DNA of 64,000 bases from Thermoplasmata archaeon. Its GTDB lineage: Archaea > Thermoplasmatota > Thermoplasmata > Lutacidiplasmatales > UBA184. Numbering within the stretch: the stretch's first letter is position 1; each line of letters opens with the position of its first letter. Positions 38,091 through 47,230 of the stretch are shown piece by piece. The stretch covers positions 1 through 64,000 of the forward strand of contig DAHUYN010000006.1 in assembly GCA_027315165.1 (NCBI GenBank), written 5' to 3'. A program made the translations under genes and the position numbers. The notes below the pieces were generated by a model, which was not told the origin of the DNA, did no database searches, and saw only the letters and a list, made by a program, of their open reading frames with translations.

Positions 38091-38426
38091 ATGTTGGACC
38101 TGATCTCGGCGACGGCGCTCACGACCTCCGCCTCCCACTGGCAGAACTTCGTCACGATCCTCCTCCTCGTCTTCGGGCTGTTCTTGGTCCTCGCGGGCGT
38201 CTTCACCGCCTACTTCGGCAGCGGGAAGAGCCGGATGATCGGGGTCCTTCTCCTCGTCGTCGGCATCGTCGCGGGGATCGGCACCGCGCTGTTGTACCAC
38301 TACAGCCTCGGTGACGGGGGCAGCATCTTCGCGCTCCTCTGGGAGTCGTTCCTCGTCGTCCTCGCGGCCGTCGTCGGCGCCCTCGTCGCGGTCGGGATCT
38401 TCCTGGTCGCGATCATGAAGTCGTAG
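38091..38426 (+). CDS. Small membrane protein with three hydrophobic helices
   Basis: A 111-residue hypothetical with helices at about residues 19-43, 48-70 and 82-108 and almost no soluble part. No family recognised. Starts ATG with GGAG upstream, in a likely operon with the RAM-domain gene and ahead of the SAM hydrolase gene. Confidence 0.6.
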   Translation: MLDLISATALTTSASHWQNFVTILLLVFGLFLVLAGVFTAYFGSGKSRMIGVLLLVVGIVAGIGTALLYHYSLGDGGSIFALLWESFLVVLAAVVGALVAVGIFLVAIMKS

Positions 38427-38461
38427 GGCGGTCGAGGGGGCACGAGCGCCCCGACCCGACG

Positions 38462-39325
38462 ATGGCGGCGCCCCGCGTGGTCACGCTGACGACCGACATC
38501 GGCAGCGCCTACGCCGCCCAGCTGAAGGCGGTCCTGCTCGAGCGCCTCCCCCCAGGCCACCTCGTCGACATCGCCCACGACCTCGCGGCGCACCGGATCG
38601 AGGAGGCCGCGTTCCTTCTCGCCCACATCGGCCCGGCGTTCCCCGCCGGCACCGTGCACCTCGCCGTCGTCGACCCCGGGGTCGGAAGCGCTCGGGCCCC
38701 GGTGGCGCTCGCCTGCCGCGACGGAAGCCTCCTGGTCGGCCCCGACAACGGGGTCCTCGCGCCCCTCGCCCGACGCCTCGGGGGGGCGAGGGCGGTGCGG
38801 CTCGACCCGGCCCGCCTGGGTCGTCGGGGCCGGGTCAGCGCAACGTTCGAGGGGCGGGACCTGTTCGCGCCCGCGGCCGCCCTGCTCGCGACCGGCGTGC
38901 CCCTCGAGCGCCTCGGGCCGCCCTGGCGCTACCGTCGGCTCGCGCTCCCGAGGCCCCGACGGTCGGCGTCGAGGTTGGTCGGCTCGATCCTGCACGTCGA
39001 CCACTTCGCCAACGCGATCACGAACCTTCCGACCGAGTGGTCCCCGCGGGTCGGCCGCGACGTCGAGGTGCGTCTCGGCCCCGTCCTGTGCCGGCTGGCC
39101 CGGCGTCGCACCTACGCCGAGCTGGCCCCGGGCGAGGCCGGCCTCCTCGGCTCGAGCTTCGGCACCCTCGAGGTCGCGGTGCGGGAGGGACGGGCCGCGG
39201 AGCTTCTCGGGCTGCGGGTCGGGCTCGAGGTCGAGGTCCTCCGGCGTCCCCGCTCCCCGCGCACCGCTCGCGTCTCCCCCTCGCGCGCGCGCCGGGCCTC
39301 TCGCCGCCGAGAATACGGTAAATAG
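38462..39325 (+). CDS. SAM hydroxide adenosyltransferase (DUF62, SAM hydrolase)
   Basis: Splits S-adenosylmethionine to adenosine and methionine, with water as nucleophile, in archaea and bacteria. The family motifs are all present: VTLTTDIG, DIAHDLAAHRI, VVDPGVGS, VGPDNGVLAPL, FEGRDLFAPAAA, HVDHFANAITNL and SFGTLEVAV. Related fluorinases/chlorinases use halide instead; they have a special loop that I do not see. The C-terminal ~30 residues are Arg/Ser-rich and extend over the dnaJ promoter region. Length 287. Confidence 0.9.
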   Translation: MAAPRVVTLTTDIGSAYAAQLKAVLLERLPPGHLVDIAHDLAAHRIEEAAFLLAHIGPAFPAGTVHLAVVDPGVGSARAPVALACRDGSLLVGPDNGVLAPLARRLGGARAVRLDPARLGRRGRVSATFEGRDLFAPAAALLATGVPLERLGPPWRYRRLALPRPRRSASRLVGSILHVDHFANAITNLPTEWSPRVGRDVEVRLGPVLCRLARRRTYAELAPGEAGLLGSSFGTLEVAVREGRAAELLGLRVGLEVEVLRRPRSPRTARVSPSRARRASRRREYGK

Positions 39326-39380
39326 CGAGGGCCGTACCTTCCCGACGGGCCCCCGCGAGGAGGCCGGGGCGGGTCGGACG

Positions 39381-40514
39381 GTGGCAAAGCGCGACTACTA
39401 CGAGGTGCTCGGCGTCCCGCGCACCGCCACGACCGACGAGGTGAAGTCCGCGTACCGGCGCCTCGCCCGCCAGTACCACCCCGACGTGCACAAGGGGGAC
39501 CGCGCCGTCGCCGAGGAGCGGTTCAAGGAGGTTTCCGAGGCCTACGAGGTCCTCGCCGACGACGAGAAGCGGCATCGGTACGATGCGAGCGGGTTCTCGG
39601 GGGTCGAGACCGACTTCGGACCCGGCGGGTTCAACTGGCAGAACTTCACCCACGTCGGCGACCTCGAGGACCTGTTCGGCGGCTCGTCGTTCTTCCAGCA
39701 GCTCTTCGAGCAGGGGCTCTTCGGCATGCCCGGCGGGCGGCGCCGGAGCGCTCGCGGCAGCGACCTCGAGGTCGCGGTCCGGCTCCCGCTCTCCGCGGCC
39801 GTCGAGGGGGCCGAGCCGACGCTCGAGGTGCCGTTCGCGGGCCGCTGCGACAGCTGCCGGGGCACGGGGGCGAAGGACGGCACCGCGCTCGAGGTCTGTC
39901 CCGAGTGCGAGGGCCGAGGACAGGTCCGTCGGAGCCAGGCGCGCGGCGTGAGCCAGCTGATCACGATCAGCGAGTGTCCGATGTGCCACGGGCGGGGCCG
40001 TCGCATCAAGGTCCCCTGCCCGACGTGCGACGGCACGGGGACGACGCGGCGCACGCGTCGCATCCAGGTCACGATCCCCCCCGGCGTCGACGAGGGGCAG
40101 GTCCTTCGAGTCCCCGGCCAGGGCATGCCCGGCCCCGGGGGCGCCCCCTCGGGTGACCTCTTCGTCCAGGTCGTCTTCGAGCCGTCCCAGAACCTCCGAC
40201 GCGAGGGGCCGGACGCCTACGGGGATGTGACGATCCCGCTCGCGGACGCGGTCCTCGGCTCGGAGGTCCGCGTGCCGACGATCCTCGGAGAGGCGCTCCT
40301 CAAGGTCCCGCCGGGGACGCAACCCGAGAGCCAGTTCCGCCTTCGCGGGGAGGGGTTCCCGAGGCTTCGGGCCCGGGACCGGGGGGACCTCATCTACACG
40401 GTGCACGTCGAGATCCCTCGCAACCTCAGCAGCAGCCAGCGGGAGGCGCTGCGCGAGGTCCTCGGGGCCGCCCGCGCCCCGAGCCGCAAGGGCGGGCTCT
40501 TCGGCCGCCACTAG
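39381..40514 (+). CDS. dnaJ: Chaperone DnaJ (type I Hsp40)
   Basis: A co-chaperone stimulating DnaK ATPase. J domain (DYYEVLGV... HPD motif in YHPDVHKGD, residues 1-70), a short Gly/Phe region with DLEDLFGGSSFF, a full zinc domain (four CxxCxGxG-type repeats: CDSCRGTG, CPECEGRG, CPMCHGRG, CPTCDGTG) and two substrate-binding beta domains. The 377-residue protein is complete. DnaK systems are patchy in archaea and usually acquired; dnaK and grpE are not in this window. The start is a GTG. A TAAATAG element around 39318 may drive it. Confidence 0.96.
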   Translation: MAKRDYYEVLGVPRTATTDEVKSAYRRLARQYHPDVHKGDRAVAEERFKEVSEAYEVLADDEKRHRYDASGFSGVETDFGPGGFNWQNFTHVGDLEDLFGGSSFFQQLFEQGLFGMPGGRRRSARGSDLEVAVRLPLSAAVEGAEPTLEVPFAGRCDSCRGTGAKDGTALEVCPECEGRGQVRRSQARGVSQLITISECPMCHGRGRRIKVPCPTCDGTGTTRRTRRIQVTIPPGVDEGQVLRVPGQGMPGPGGAPSGDLFVQVVFEPSQNLRREGPDAYGDVTIPLADAVLGSEVRVPTILGEALLKVPPGTQPESQFRLRGEGFPRLRARDRGDLIYTVHVEIPRNLSSSQREALREVLGAARAPSRKGGLFGRH

Positions 40515-40521
40515 GTCGACG

Positions 40522-41166
40522 ATGCCCGACGACGAGGAGACGGCGGTCCCGGATCACTACTTCACGGAGCGGCCGCGAAGCGCGACAGCGCCGACGCAGC
40601 GTCGCTTCCTCTACCGCGGCGAGATCCTCCACTTCGAGGTCGACCGCGGCGTGTTCTCCTCGCACGGCCTCGACCCGGGGACCGCGCTGCTGATCGAGGC
40701 GCTCGCCCCGGGCCCGGCGCAGCGGGTCCTCGACCTCGGCTGCGGCTGGGGCGCGGTCGGCATCGCCGCCGCGCGGGCGGCGCCCCGAGGGCACGTCGTC
40801 CTCACCGACGTCAACCGCCGGGCGGTGCACCTCGCCCGGAAGAACCTCCGGCGCAACCGCATCCAGAACGCCGAGGTCCGCACCGGCCCGCTGTTCGACC
40901 CCGTCCCCGACGAGCGGTTCGACTGGATCGCGACGAACCCCCCCTACCATGTGGGCCGCGAGACGATCCTCCGGCTCCTCGAGGAGGCGCCCCGACACCT
41001 CGAACCGGAGGGTACGCTGCTCGTGGTCGGCAAGGGAAGCCACGGCATCCTCTACTACCAGGCGTGGCTCTCGGAGCACTTCCCCGGAACGGTCGAGGTC
41101 CTCGGCCGCGGGAGCGGCTACCGCGTCGTCGCGGCCCGCCTCGCCCCGAAGAGCCGGAAGGCGTAG
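40522..41166 (+). CDS. RsmC/RlmG-like class I methyltransferase
   Basis: A 214-residue methyltransferase of the MTS (methyltransferase small) group. GVFSSHGLDPGTALLIE is the MTS-specific segment, VLDLGCGWGAVGIAAA motif I and DWIATNPPYHVGR the NPPY motif of N-methyltransferases, which points to an exocyclic amine in RNA, as in the rRNA guanine-N2 enzymes RsmC/RlmG. It follows dnaJ by 7 bp. The 3' end overlaps the convergent glycosyltransferase by 49 bp. Confidence 0.85.
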   Translation: MPDDEETAVPDHYFTERPRSATAPTQRRFLYRGEILHFEVDRGVFSSHGLDPGTALLIEALAPGPAQRVLDLGCGWGAVGIAAARAAPRGHVVLTDVNRRAVHLARKNLRRNRIQNAEVRTGPLFDPVPDERFDWIATNPPYHVGRETILRLLEEAPRHLEPEGTLLVVGKGSHGILYYQAWLSEHFPGTVEVLGRGSGYRVVAARLAPKSRKA

Positions 41167-41840
41167 AGCCGGCCCAGGTGGCGCAGGTACTGTCGGAGCT
41201 GGTCTCCGCCGAGCTTGCTCTCGCCCGCGAGACGCGGCGCGAACGCGTAGGGGACCTCGAGCACGGGTCGGGGCCGGCAGCGGACGAGGACCTCGAGGGC
41301 GATCTTGTAGCCGGTCGGCGCCAGTGTCGCACGCGAGAGGATGCGTCGGTCGAAGGCGAAGAAGCCGCTCATCGGGTCGGAGACCGGCGTGAGCGGGCGG
41401 GCCAGCGCCTGCGCGCCCCGCGAGATCACGCGCCGAACCCCCGTGAGCCCCTCGGAGCGCGCGCCGGGAAGGTGGCGGCTCGCGAGGACGAACTCGGCGC
41501 GCCCGTCGCGGATCGGCGACACCAGCGCCGGGAGGAGCTCGGGCGGATGGCTGCCGTCGGCGTCCATCACGGCGACGACCTCCGAGCCGGCGTGCCCGAT
41601 CCCCTCGAGGACCGCCGAGGCGAGACCGAGCCGGGCGGCCCGCTCGAGGAGGACGAACGTGCCGCGCCTCGCGAGCTCCGCGACGAGCGCCGCGGTCCCG
41701 TCCGGGGAGTTGTCGTCGACGACGACGATCTCGCCACCAAAGCCGCCGACGGCCGCGCGCAGCCTCGGCTCGAGGATCTCGAGGGACCGTCGCTCGTTGT
41801 ACGTGGGGAGGACCACGGAGAACGAGGGCGGACCCGACAC
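41118..41840 (-). CDS. Dolichol-phosphate mannosyltransferase-like GT2 glycosyltransferase
   Basis: A 240-residue GT-A glycosyltransferase that probably makes a polyprenyl-phosphate hexose donor. FSVVLPTYNERRSLEILEP, IVVVDDNSPDGT, VVAVMDADGSHPPE (DxD) and GFFAFDRRILS are the DPM1 motifs. There is no C-terminal membrane domain, as in DPM1-type enzymes that rely on separate anchors. The GTG start is about 26 nt from a CTAATGG (minus CCATTAG) element, giving a leaderless mRNA. It may supply the glycosylation machinery suggested by the GtrA fusion. Confidence 0.85.
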   Translation of the reverse strand: MSGPPSFSVVLPTYNERRSLEILEPRLRAAVGGFGGEIVVVDDNSPDGTAALVAELARRGTFVLLERAARLGLASAVLEGIGHAGSEVVAVMDADGSHPPELLPALVSPIRDGRAEFVLASRHLPGARSEGLTGVRRVISRGAQALARPLTPVSDPMSGFFAFDRRILSRATLAPTGYKIALEVLVRCRPRPVLEVPYAFAPRLAGESKLGGDQLRQYLRHLGRLYAFRLFGARRAATTR

Positions 41841-41861
41841 GACGGGTCCACGCCGTGACCG

Positions 41862-41868
41862 CTAATGG
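41862..41868 (-). promoter_or_regulatory. TATA-like element of the GT2 gene
   Basis: Minus-strand CCATTAG is centred about 25 nt from GTG 41840. Confidence 0.4.
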
Positions 41869-41904
41869 GGTTGAGGGGCTCTGAGGGGGGCGGGCGACCG
41901 AAGC

Positions 41905-41912
41905 GCTTATGA
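41905..41912 (+). promoter_or_regulatory. TATA element of the S13-S4-S11-Rpo3 operon
   Basis: GCTTATGA predicts a transcription start near 41935, which is downstream of the ORF-track GTG at 41916 and so supports the S13 start at 42006. Confidence 0.45.
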
Positions 41913-42005
41913 ACAGTGGCCATCTCGGCGCCGCCACTCCCGCCATGGAGAGGGCCGGCGCTCGCCGCTGCGCCCCCGGTCCGCGGGAGACAGCACGCCA
42001 GGAGT

Positions 42006-42782
42006 GTGAGTACCGCGCCCAAGAACCCCAAGGCCGCCGAGGAGACGCCTGCCCCGGCGCCCGAGCCGAAGGCTGACGCCGGCGAGGCGACCGCCCCGAA
42101 GAAGGAGCGGTCCGGCAAGGAGGGGAAGGAGGGCAAGGGAAAGGGCAAGGCCGGAAAGGCCGCGACTCCCGGCGCGCCGACGAAGAAGGCGCGCGTGGCG
42201 CCGGACAACCCCAACTTCCGCTACATCGTCCGCCTGGGCGGCTCGGACCTGGACGGCCTCCGACCGACGGCCCTGGCCCTCACCGGCGTGCGGGGCGTCG
42301 GACTGCGCATCGCCGAGGTCGTCTGCCGCCTCTCGGCGATCGACTCGCGCGAGATGATCGGCAACCTCCCCGAGGCGACCGTCACGACGATCGAGTCGGT
42401 CATCGGCGCCCTCCCCGAGAAGCTCCCGCCCTGGATGCTGAACCATCCCCAGGACTACGCGACCGGCGAGGCGCACCACCTCATCTCGGGGGACCTCGAG
42501 ACGGCGCGGCGCGACGACGTCAATCAGATGAAGATGATCCGATCCTACCGCGGCGTCCGTCACGAGCGCGGCCAGAAGGTCCGCGGTCAGCGGACCCGCT
42601 CGAACGGCCGCACGGGCATGGCTGCGGGCGTTCTCAAGAAGGCGGCGAAGGAGGCCGCGGCCGCGAAGGGCAAGGAGACGACGACCGCCGCCGCAGCTCC
42701 GGCCGCCGCCCCTGCCGCCGCGCCCGCCGCTGAGAAGAAGCCCGCCGCCGAGAAGAAGCCCGCGGCGGAGAAGAAGGCATAG
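42006..42782 (+). CDS. rpsM: Ribosomal protein S13 (uS13) with N- and C-terminal low-complexity tails
   Basis: The S13 core runs from NPNFRYIVRL to the basic SYRGVRHERGQKVRGQRTRSNGR (about residues 66-205), with the helix-turn GVRGVGLRIAEVV in the usual place. It is flanked by a ~65-residue Lys/Ala/Glu/Pro-rich N-terminal extension and a ~50-residue C-terminal tail built of Ala/Pro runs and PAAEKK repeats. I chose GTG 42006 (GGAG just upstream); the alternative GTG at 41916 is ahead of the predicted transcription start. The core is about 150 residues as normal, so the tails nearly double the protein. Confidence 0.93.
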   Translation: MSTAPKNPKAAEETPAPAPEPKADAGEATAPKKERSGKEGKEGKGKGKAGKAATPGAPTKKARVAPDNPNFRYIVRLGGSDLDGLRPTALALTGVRGVGLRIAEVVCRLSAIDSREMIGNLPEATVTTIESVIGALPEKLPPWMLNHPQDYATGEAHHLISGDLETARRDDVNQMKMIRSYRGVRHERGQKVRGQRTRSNGRTGMAAGVLKKAAKEAAAAKGKETTTAAAAPAAAPAAAPAAEKKPAAEKKPAAEKKA

Positions 42783-42787
42783 CGACC

Positions 42788-43375
42788 ATGGGCGATCCCA
42801 AGTTCCTCCGACGGACCTACGACACGCCGAAGCACCCGTGGGAGGCCGGCCGGATGGACGAGGAGCGCAAGCTGCTCGCCAAGTACGGCCTCAAGAACAA
42901 GCGGGAGCTGTGGAAGGCCCAGTCGGTCCTCCGCGGGTTCCGCGGACAGGCCCGAGAGCTCGCGGCCCGCCTGCGGGCCGGTGAGGAGCAGGCGCGACGG
43001 GAGACCGACGGCCTCTTGGGGCGCCTCACGCGCCTCGGTGTCCTTCGGGTCGGCACGCCCACGATCGACGATGTCCTGTCGCTCCGCACCGAGGACGTCC
43101 TGCACCGCCGCCTCGAGTGGATCGTCTTCTCCAAGGGCCTCGCGCCCACTGCGAAGGGCGCGCGGCAGCTCATCGTCCACGGCCACCTCTCGATCGGGGA
43201 CCACAAGGTGACGCGGCCGGGCTATCTCGTGACCGCCGCCGAGGAGGCGCAGATCGCCTACGCGCCGTCCAGCGGCCTCAACGACGACGGCCACCCGGTG
43301 CGCGTCGCGATCCGGGAGCGCCAGCAGGGCCCCTCGGAGCCCGTCGCGGCCGCCGCCGGACCGGGGGTCGTGTAA
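42788..43375 (+). CDS. rpsD: Ribosomal protein S4 (uS4)
   Basis: A 195-residue small-subunit protein. MGDPKFLRRTYDTPKHPWE is the archaeal start, and the S4 RNA-binding domain is seen as RRLEWIVFSKGLAPTAKGARQLIVHGHLSIG. Follows S13 by 5 bp; its TAA directly abuts the S11 ATG. Confidence 0.97.
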   Translation: MGDPKFLRRTYDTPKHPWEAGRMDEERKLLAKYGLKNKRELWKAQSVLRGFRGQARELAARLRAGEEQARRETDGLLGRLTRLGVLRVGTPTIDDVLSLRTEDVLHRRLEWIVFSKGLAPTAKGARQLIVHGHLSIGDHKVTRPGYLVTAAEEAQIAYAPSSGLNDDGHPVRVAIRERQQGPSEPVAAAAGPGVV

Positions 43376-43759
43376 ATGCCGAAGATCGGGATCGCGCACA
43401 TCTTTGCGAGCTACAACAACATCCACATCACCGTCACCGACATCACGGGAGCCGAGACGCTCACGAAGGCGACCGGCGGGATGGTCGTCAAGGCGGCCCG
43501 CGACGAGTCGAGCCCCTACGCCGCGATGAAGGCCGCCGACCAGATCGCCGCGGTCCTCAAGGAGAAGGGCTACGACACCCTCCACGTGCGCGTTCGCGCC
43601 CCCGGCGGCAGCCGGTCGCGCTCGCCCGGCCCCGGCGCCCAGGCGGCGATCCGGGCCCTCGCACGCGCCGGCATGCGCATCAACCGCATCGAAGACGTCA
43701 CGCCGATCCCCCACGACGGAACGAAGGCAAAGGGTGGCCGACGCGGCCGCCGGGTCTAG
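43376..43759 (+). CDS. rpsK: Ribosomal protein S11 (uS11)
   Basis: A 127-residue platform protein. [23 protein letters not shown] and the C-terminal [18 protein letters not shown] plus [16 protein letters not shown] are standard archaeal S11. ATG immediately follows the S4 stop. Confidence 0.98.
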   Translation: MPKIGIAHIFASYNNIHITVTDITGAETLTKATGGMVVKAARDESSPYAAMKAADQIAAVLKEKGYDTLHVRVRAPGGSRSRSPGPGAQAAIRALARAGMRINRIEDVTPIPHDGTKAKGGRRGRRV

Positions 43760-43764
43760 GCGCG

Positions 43765-44610
43765 ATGGAAGTCCTGATCCAGGAGCTCAAGCCGCGCGCC
43801 GCGCGGCTCGAGCTGACGGGGCTCTCGGCGCCGCAGGTCAATGCGATCCGCCGCACGCTCCTGGCGGACCTTCCCAAGCTCGCCATCGAGGACGTCGAGT
43901 TCCACCTCGGCCCGATCCGCGACGAGGCGACCGGGAAGGACTACGACTCCTCGACGAGCATGTTCGATGAGGCCGTGGCCCTCCGGCTGGGGCTGCTGCC
44001 GATCCCGACCGACCTCGGGCAGTTCCGCAAGCGCTCGGAGTGCACCTGCGAGGGCGCAGGATGCCCCCACTGCCAGGTGATGTACTCCGTCGACAAGAAG
44101 GGCCCCTGCACCGTCTACGCGCGCGACCTCACGCCGCTCGGCGACGCGTCCCTCGCGATCGTCGAGCCCGAGATCCCGATCGTCCGCCTCGGCGCCCGGC
44201 AGGCGCTGTTGGCCTACGCGACGGCGGTCGTCGGCACGTCGCGCGAGCACGCGAAGTGGCAGGCCGCGCATGCGGTCGGCCAGTCGCCGCGCCCGCACGT
44301 GCGCATCCAGAAGCACGCGGGCTGCACCGATGCGTGCCTCAAGCGCGTCTCGGGGGTCTGCCCCGTCAACATCCTCGAGTTCGGGAGCGGCAAGCTCTCG
44401 GTCACCGACGAGACGAAATGCATCCTCTGCGGCGCCTGCGAGAAGGCGTGCGAGCACGGCTCGGTCAAGGTCGAGCCGGACGAGAGCGACTTCTTCCTGC
44501 GCTTCGACACCGACGGCTCCCTCTCCGCGCGCGAGGCGCTCCGCTTTGCGCTCAAGGACCTCAAGCGGCGCTTCGAGGACCTTCGCGAGGCGGTCCAGGC
44601 GATCCCCTAG
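43765..44610 (+). CDS. rpo3: RNA polymerase subunit Rpo3 (RpoD) with Fe-S ferredoxin domain
   Basis: The alpha-like assembly subunit of archaeal RNA polymerase (pairs with Rpo11). NAIRRTLLADLPKLAIEDVEF starts the dimerisation domain. The inserted ferredoxin-like domain has GCTDACLKRVSGVCP and CILCGACEKACEHG, enough cysteines for one to two [4Fe-4S] clusters as reported for this subunit in several archaea. 281 residues. It ends the S13-S4-S11-Rpo3 cluster; the convergent Pelota gene overlaps by 4 bp, and the L18e-L13-S9 genes that often follow are not here. Confidence 0.96.
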   Translation: MEVLIQELKPRAARLELTGLSAPQVNAIRRTLLADLPKLAIEDVEFHLGPIRDEATGKDYDSSTSMFDEAVALRLGLLPIPTDLGQFRKRSECTCEGAGCPHCQVMYSVDKKGPCTVYARDLTPLGDASLAIVEPEIPIVRLGARQALLAYATAVVGTSREHAKWQAAHAVGQSPRPHVRIQKHAGCTDACLKRVSGVCPVNILEFGSGKLSVTDETKCILCGACEKACEHGSVKVEPDESDFFLRFDTDGSLSAREALRFALKDLKRRFEDLREAVQAIP

Positions 44611-45683
44611 ATCCGGCTCGCGCGACCCTTCGAGGGGCTCCAGTCGTAGCGCAGGAGGGCCCCAGCGCCGCCCAGGGCCGAGAGACGCCGACCGCCCGGG
44701 CCTTCGCCCCGTACGATGAAGATGCGCGCGCGGGCGCCGCGCGCCGCCTCGAGGAGGCGGGCCGCCGCCGGGTCGCGAAGCCGCTCCTCGAGGAGGAGGA
44801 CCGTCTCCGCCGCCCCTCCTTCGACCGCCTCCGTCACCTCGGCGACGCCGACGGCGGCGCGCCGGCCGCCGCCGAGGCTCGTGACGAGCCTCTCGACGAG
44901 GTCGGCCTCCTCGGCGGCCACGGTCCCGCGGAGCGCCTCGGAGGCCCGGCCCGACCGGAGCAGCTCGTCGACGCCCTGCCGGCCGGCCTCCGCCGTCGCG
45001 AAGACCTTCAGCTTCGTCCGCGCCTCCGGGAGCGACTCGGTGAGCCGTCGCGCGAGCTCTTCTTTGAGGAACCCCGGCCCGGCGAGCAGGACGACCGTCG
45101 CTGCGGGGAACTCCTTCGAGAGGAGCGTCACGAGCTCCGCGACGTAGGTCCCGCGGTCCTTCTCGGCCGCACCGGCGCCGAACCGCTTGCCCGAGAGGGT
45201 CCGGTTGAGGTCGGCGACCGGCTCCACCGCGCGTCCATGAAGCCGGACGAGGGTCGATTCGCCCCAGTCGACGGCGGCGAGGACCACGCGAGGCTCCCCC
45301 TCGGAGCGGAGCCCCTCCTCGAGGATCGCCCGCTCCCCGGCCGAGAGCCCCTCCTTCTGGATCGTCAGCTCCTCGCCCTCGAGGAGGTCGAGCGTGTGGT
45401 GGCGGCCCTGGTCGAACGGCCCCTCGACGATCGGGCCCGTGACGCGGACGTGCTGGCTGAACCCGTGGAACTCGACCTGGTCGGCCCGGACGACGAGCCA
45501 GACGCGCCGGCGCTCGCGGTGGGCCGCCGCCGCGTCGGCGGGCGCCTCGGGGTCTCGGCGCGTTGTCGAGGCGCCGACCCGCTCGCCGGGCCGAATCAAC
45601 TGGACGACCCGCCACAGGTCGCTCGGGGTCTCGAGCCGGAGCCGCAAGAGCCCCGACGCCGGGTCCTGGTGGACGAGTCGCAC
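44607..45683 (-). CDS. pelA: Pelota homologue (Dom34/aPelota)
   Basis: Recognises stalled ribosomes with aABCE1/EF-1A to release them, and has eRF1-like domains. The N-terminal Sm-like domain (LVHQDPASGLLRLRLETPSDLW) and the central eRF1_2 and C-terminal eRF1_3 domains (LAGPGFLKEELARRL; VGVAEVTEAVEGGAAETVLLLEERL, in part) are visible; there is no GGQ motif, separating it from aRF1. GTG start; 358 residues. A CTATGTA element lies about 35 nt upstream. Confidence 0.92.
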   Translation of the reverse strand: MRLVHQDPASGLLRLRLETPSDLWRVVQLIRPGERVGASTTRRDPEAPADAAAAHRERRRVWLVVRADQVEFHGFSQHVRVTGPIVEGPFDQGRHHTLDLLEGEELTIQKEGLSAGERAILEEGLRSEGEPRVVLAAVDWGESTLVRLHGRAVEPVADLNRTLSGKRFGAGAAEKDRGTYVAELVTLLSKEFPAATVVLLAGPGFLKEELARRLTESLPEARTKLKVFATAEAGRQGVDELLRSGRASEALRGTVAAEEADLVERLVTSLGGGRRAAVGVAEVTEAVEGGAAETVLLLEERLRDPAAARLLEAARGARARIFIVRGEGPGGRRLSALGGAGALLRYDWSPSKGRASRI

Positions 45684-45817
45684 CGGGGCTCCCTCGGGGC
45701 CGGAGGCCGGGCCTCGTACATAGCGACTCGGTCGGCCGCGGCCACGACGCGCGGCCCGCGAAGCCCCGGAACGATAGCCTTATTGCGCCCTCCCCCGGTC
45801 CGCGCCGAGGGGCTCGC

Positions 45818-47170
45818 GTGGGCCGCTGGTCGACCTTGCTCAAGGAGCGCCGGTTCGCGGCGCTCCTGACGGCGGGCAGCGCCTCGCTCGCCGCTCCGAC
45901 GGCCTCTCTCATCGTGATCAGCTGGGCCCTCGCCGGGGCCTACCCGAACGTCCTCAACGGGCAGGCGTACTCCGCGCTCGCCCTCGCCCTCCTGGGCCTC
46001 TCCTCGACGATCCCGACGCTCGTGGCCGCCGTCTTCTCCGGGACGCTCGCCGACCGGACCGACCGGCGCTCGCTGATGCGCTCGGTGAACCTCCTCGCCC
46101 TCGCCGCCACCGTCGCGATCGCCGGGGTCCTTGCGCTCTCGCCGCAGGGACGCATCCTGGTGCCGGGAGGGAACGGGTTCTTCCTCCCCACGTGGGTGCT
46201 GCTCATCTACCCGCTCTGGGCCGTCGAGACGACGGCGATCACGCTGTTCCGGCCCGCCTTCAACGCCGCGCTCCCGCAGGTCGTTCGTCGGGACGAGCTC
46301 GGGACCGCCAACGGCCTCGTCTACGCGACGGCGCTCCTCCTCTCGGTCGGAGCGGGCCTCGGCGCGAGCGCTCTCGTCCGGCCCCTGCCGCCCGGGCTCG
46401 CGCTCGCCGTTCCCGCCGTCCTCTTGGTGGCGACGCAGGTCGGGATCGCGGCGCTCTCGGGGGACCTCTCGCCCAAGCCGAAGGAGGGCCGGGGCAGCTT
46501 CCTCTCCGACGCCCTCGAGGGCTACCGGTACCTCTGGTCGCGTCGCGACCTGCTCGAGCTGACGCTCTCCGCGCTCGCAATCAACTTCTTCTCGGCGGTC
46601 GCCTTCGTCGAGCTCGGGCTCTATGCGAGGTTCGCGCTCGACGTCTCAGACCCGATCCTGCTAGGCGCCCTGATCTCCGCCGGCAGCCTCGGGGCCGCCG
46701 TCGGCAGCGTGAGCATCAATCGCTTCCGCTTCGAGCGACGCGCAGGGGCGGTCCTCGCCGCCCTCGTCGTCGGCCAGGCGGCGACGGTGATCGCGCTGGG
46801 GCTGTTCCGCACCGCCTGGGTCGCGGTGCCGGACATGTTCCTCTTCGGGCTCTTCCCGGGCATGTACATGACGGTCTTCATGGCGACCGTGCAGGCGACC
46901 GTCCCGAACGAGACGCTCGGCCGCGTCCTCGCCGCGGACGAGGTCGGCAGCTACGGCCTCGTCCCCGTCGGTCAGTGGGCGGGTGGCCTCCTCACCGTCG
47001 CCGTCTCGCTCCCCTCGACCTACGAGCTCGCGGGCTTCGGGACCCTCATCGTCGGCGGGCTCATGGCGCTCGCGAGAGACCTTCGACGGCTCTCGTTCCA
47101 CCCCGGCCCGTCCGAGGAGGCGACGGCGACAGCGCCCCCGACGGCGGCCGTCGAGCCTCCCCTCGCCTGA
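45818..47170 (+). CDS. Major facilitator superfamily transporter (enterobactin-exporter-like)
   Basis: A 450-residue protein with about twelve hydrophobic helices. The MFS motif is VFSGTLADRTDRRSLMRSVN after helix 2, and FRPAFNAALPQVVRRDELGTANGL is typical of the EntS/MFS_3-like group. Substrate unknown. The GTG at 45818 is about 35 nt from a CCTTATTG element. The C-terminus is Pro/Ala-rich. Confidence 0.82.
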   Translation: MGRWSTLLKERRFAALLTAGSASLAAPTASLIVISWALAGAYPNVLNGQAYSALALALLGLSSTIPTLVAAVFSGTLADRTDRRSLMRSVNLLALAATVAIAGVLALSPQGRILVPGGNGFFLPTWVLLIYPLWAVETTAITLFRPAFNAALPQVVRRDELGTANGLVYATALLLSVGAGLGASALVRPLPPGLALAVPAVLLVATQVGIAALSGDLSPKPKEGRGSFLSDALEGYRYLWSRRDLLELTLSALAINFFSAVAFVELGLYARFALDVSDPILLGALISAGSLGAAVGSVSINRFRFERRAGAVLAALVVGQAATVIALGLFRTAWVAVPDMFLFGLFPGMYMTVFMATVQATVPNETLGRVLAADEVGSYGLVPVGQWAGGLLTVAVSLPSTYELAGFGTLIVGGLMALARDLRRLSFHPGPSEEATATAPPTAAVEPPLA

Positions 47171-47230
47171 CGCGGGGGCGTTGAGACGGAGCGAAAAGCG
47201 TAATAGGCAGGACCCGCGAGTCGAGCCGCA

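Noticed and set aside
42663-42780. Tandem codon repeats at the S13 end as a possible CRISPR or mobile repeat
   Set aside because: They are in-frame Ala/Pro/Lys codon repeats forming the protein tail.
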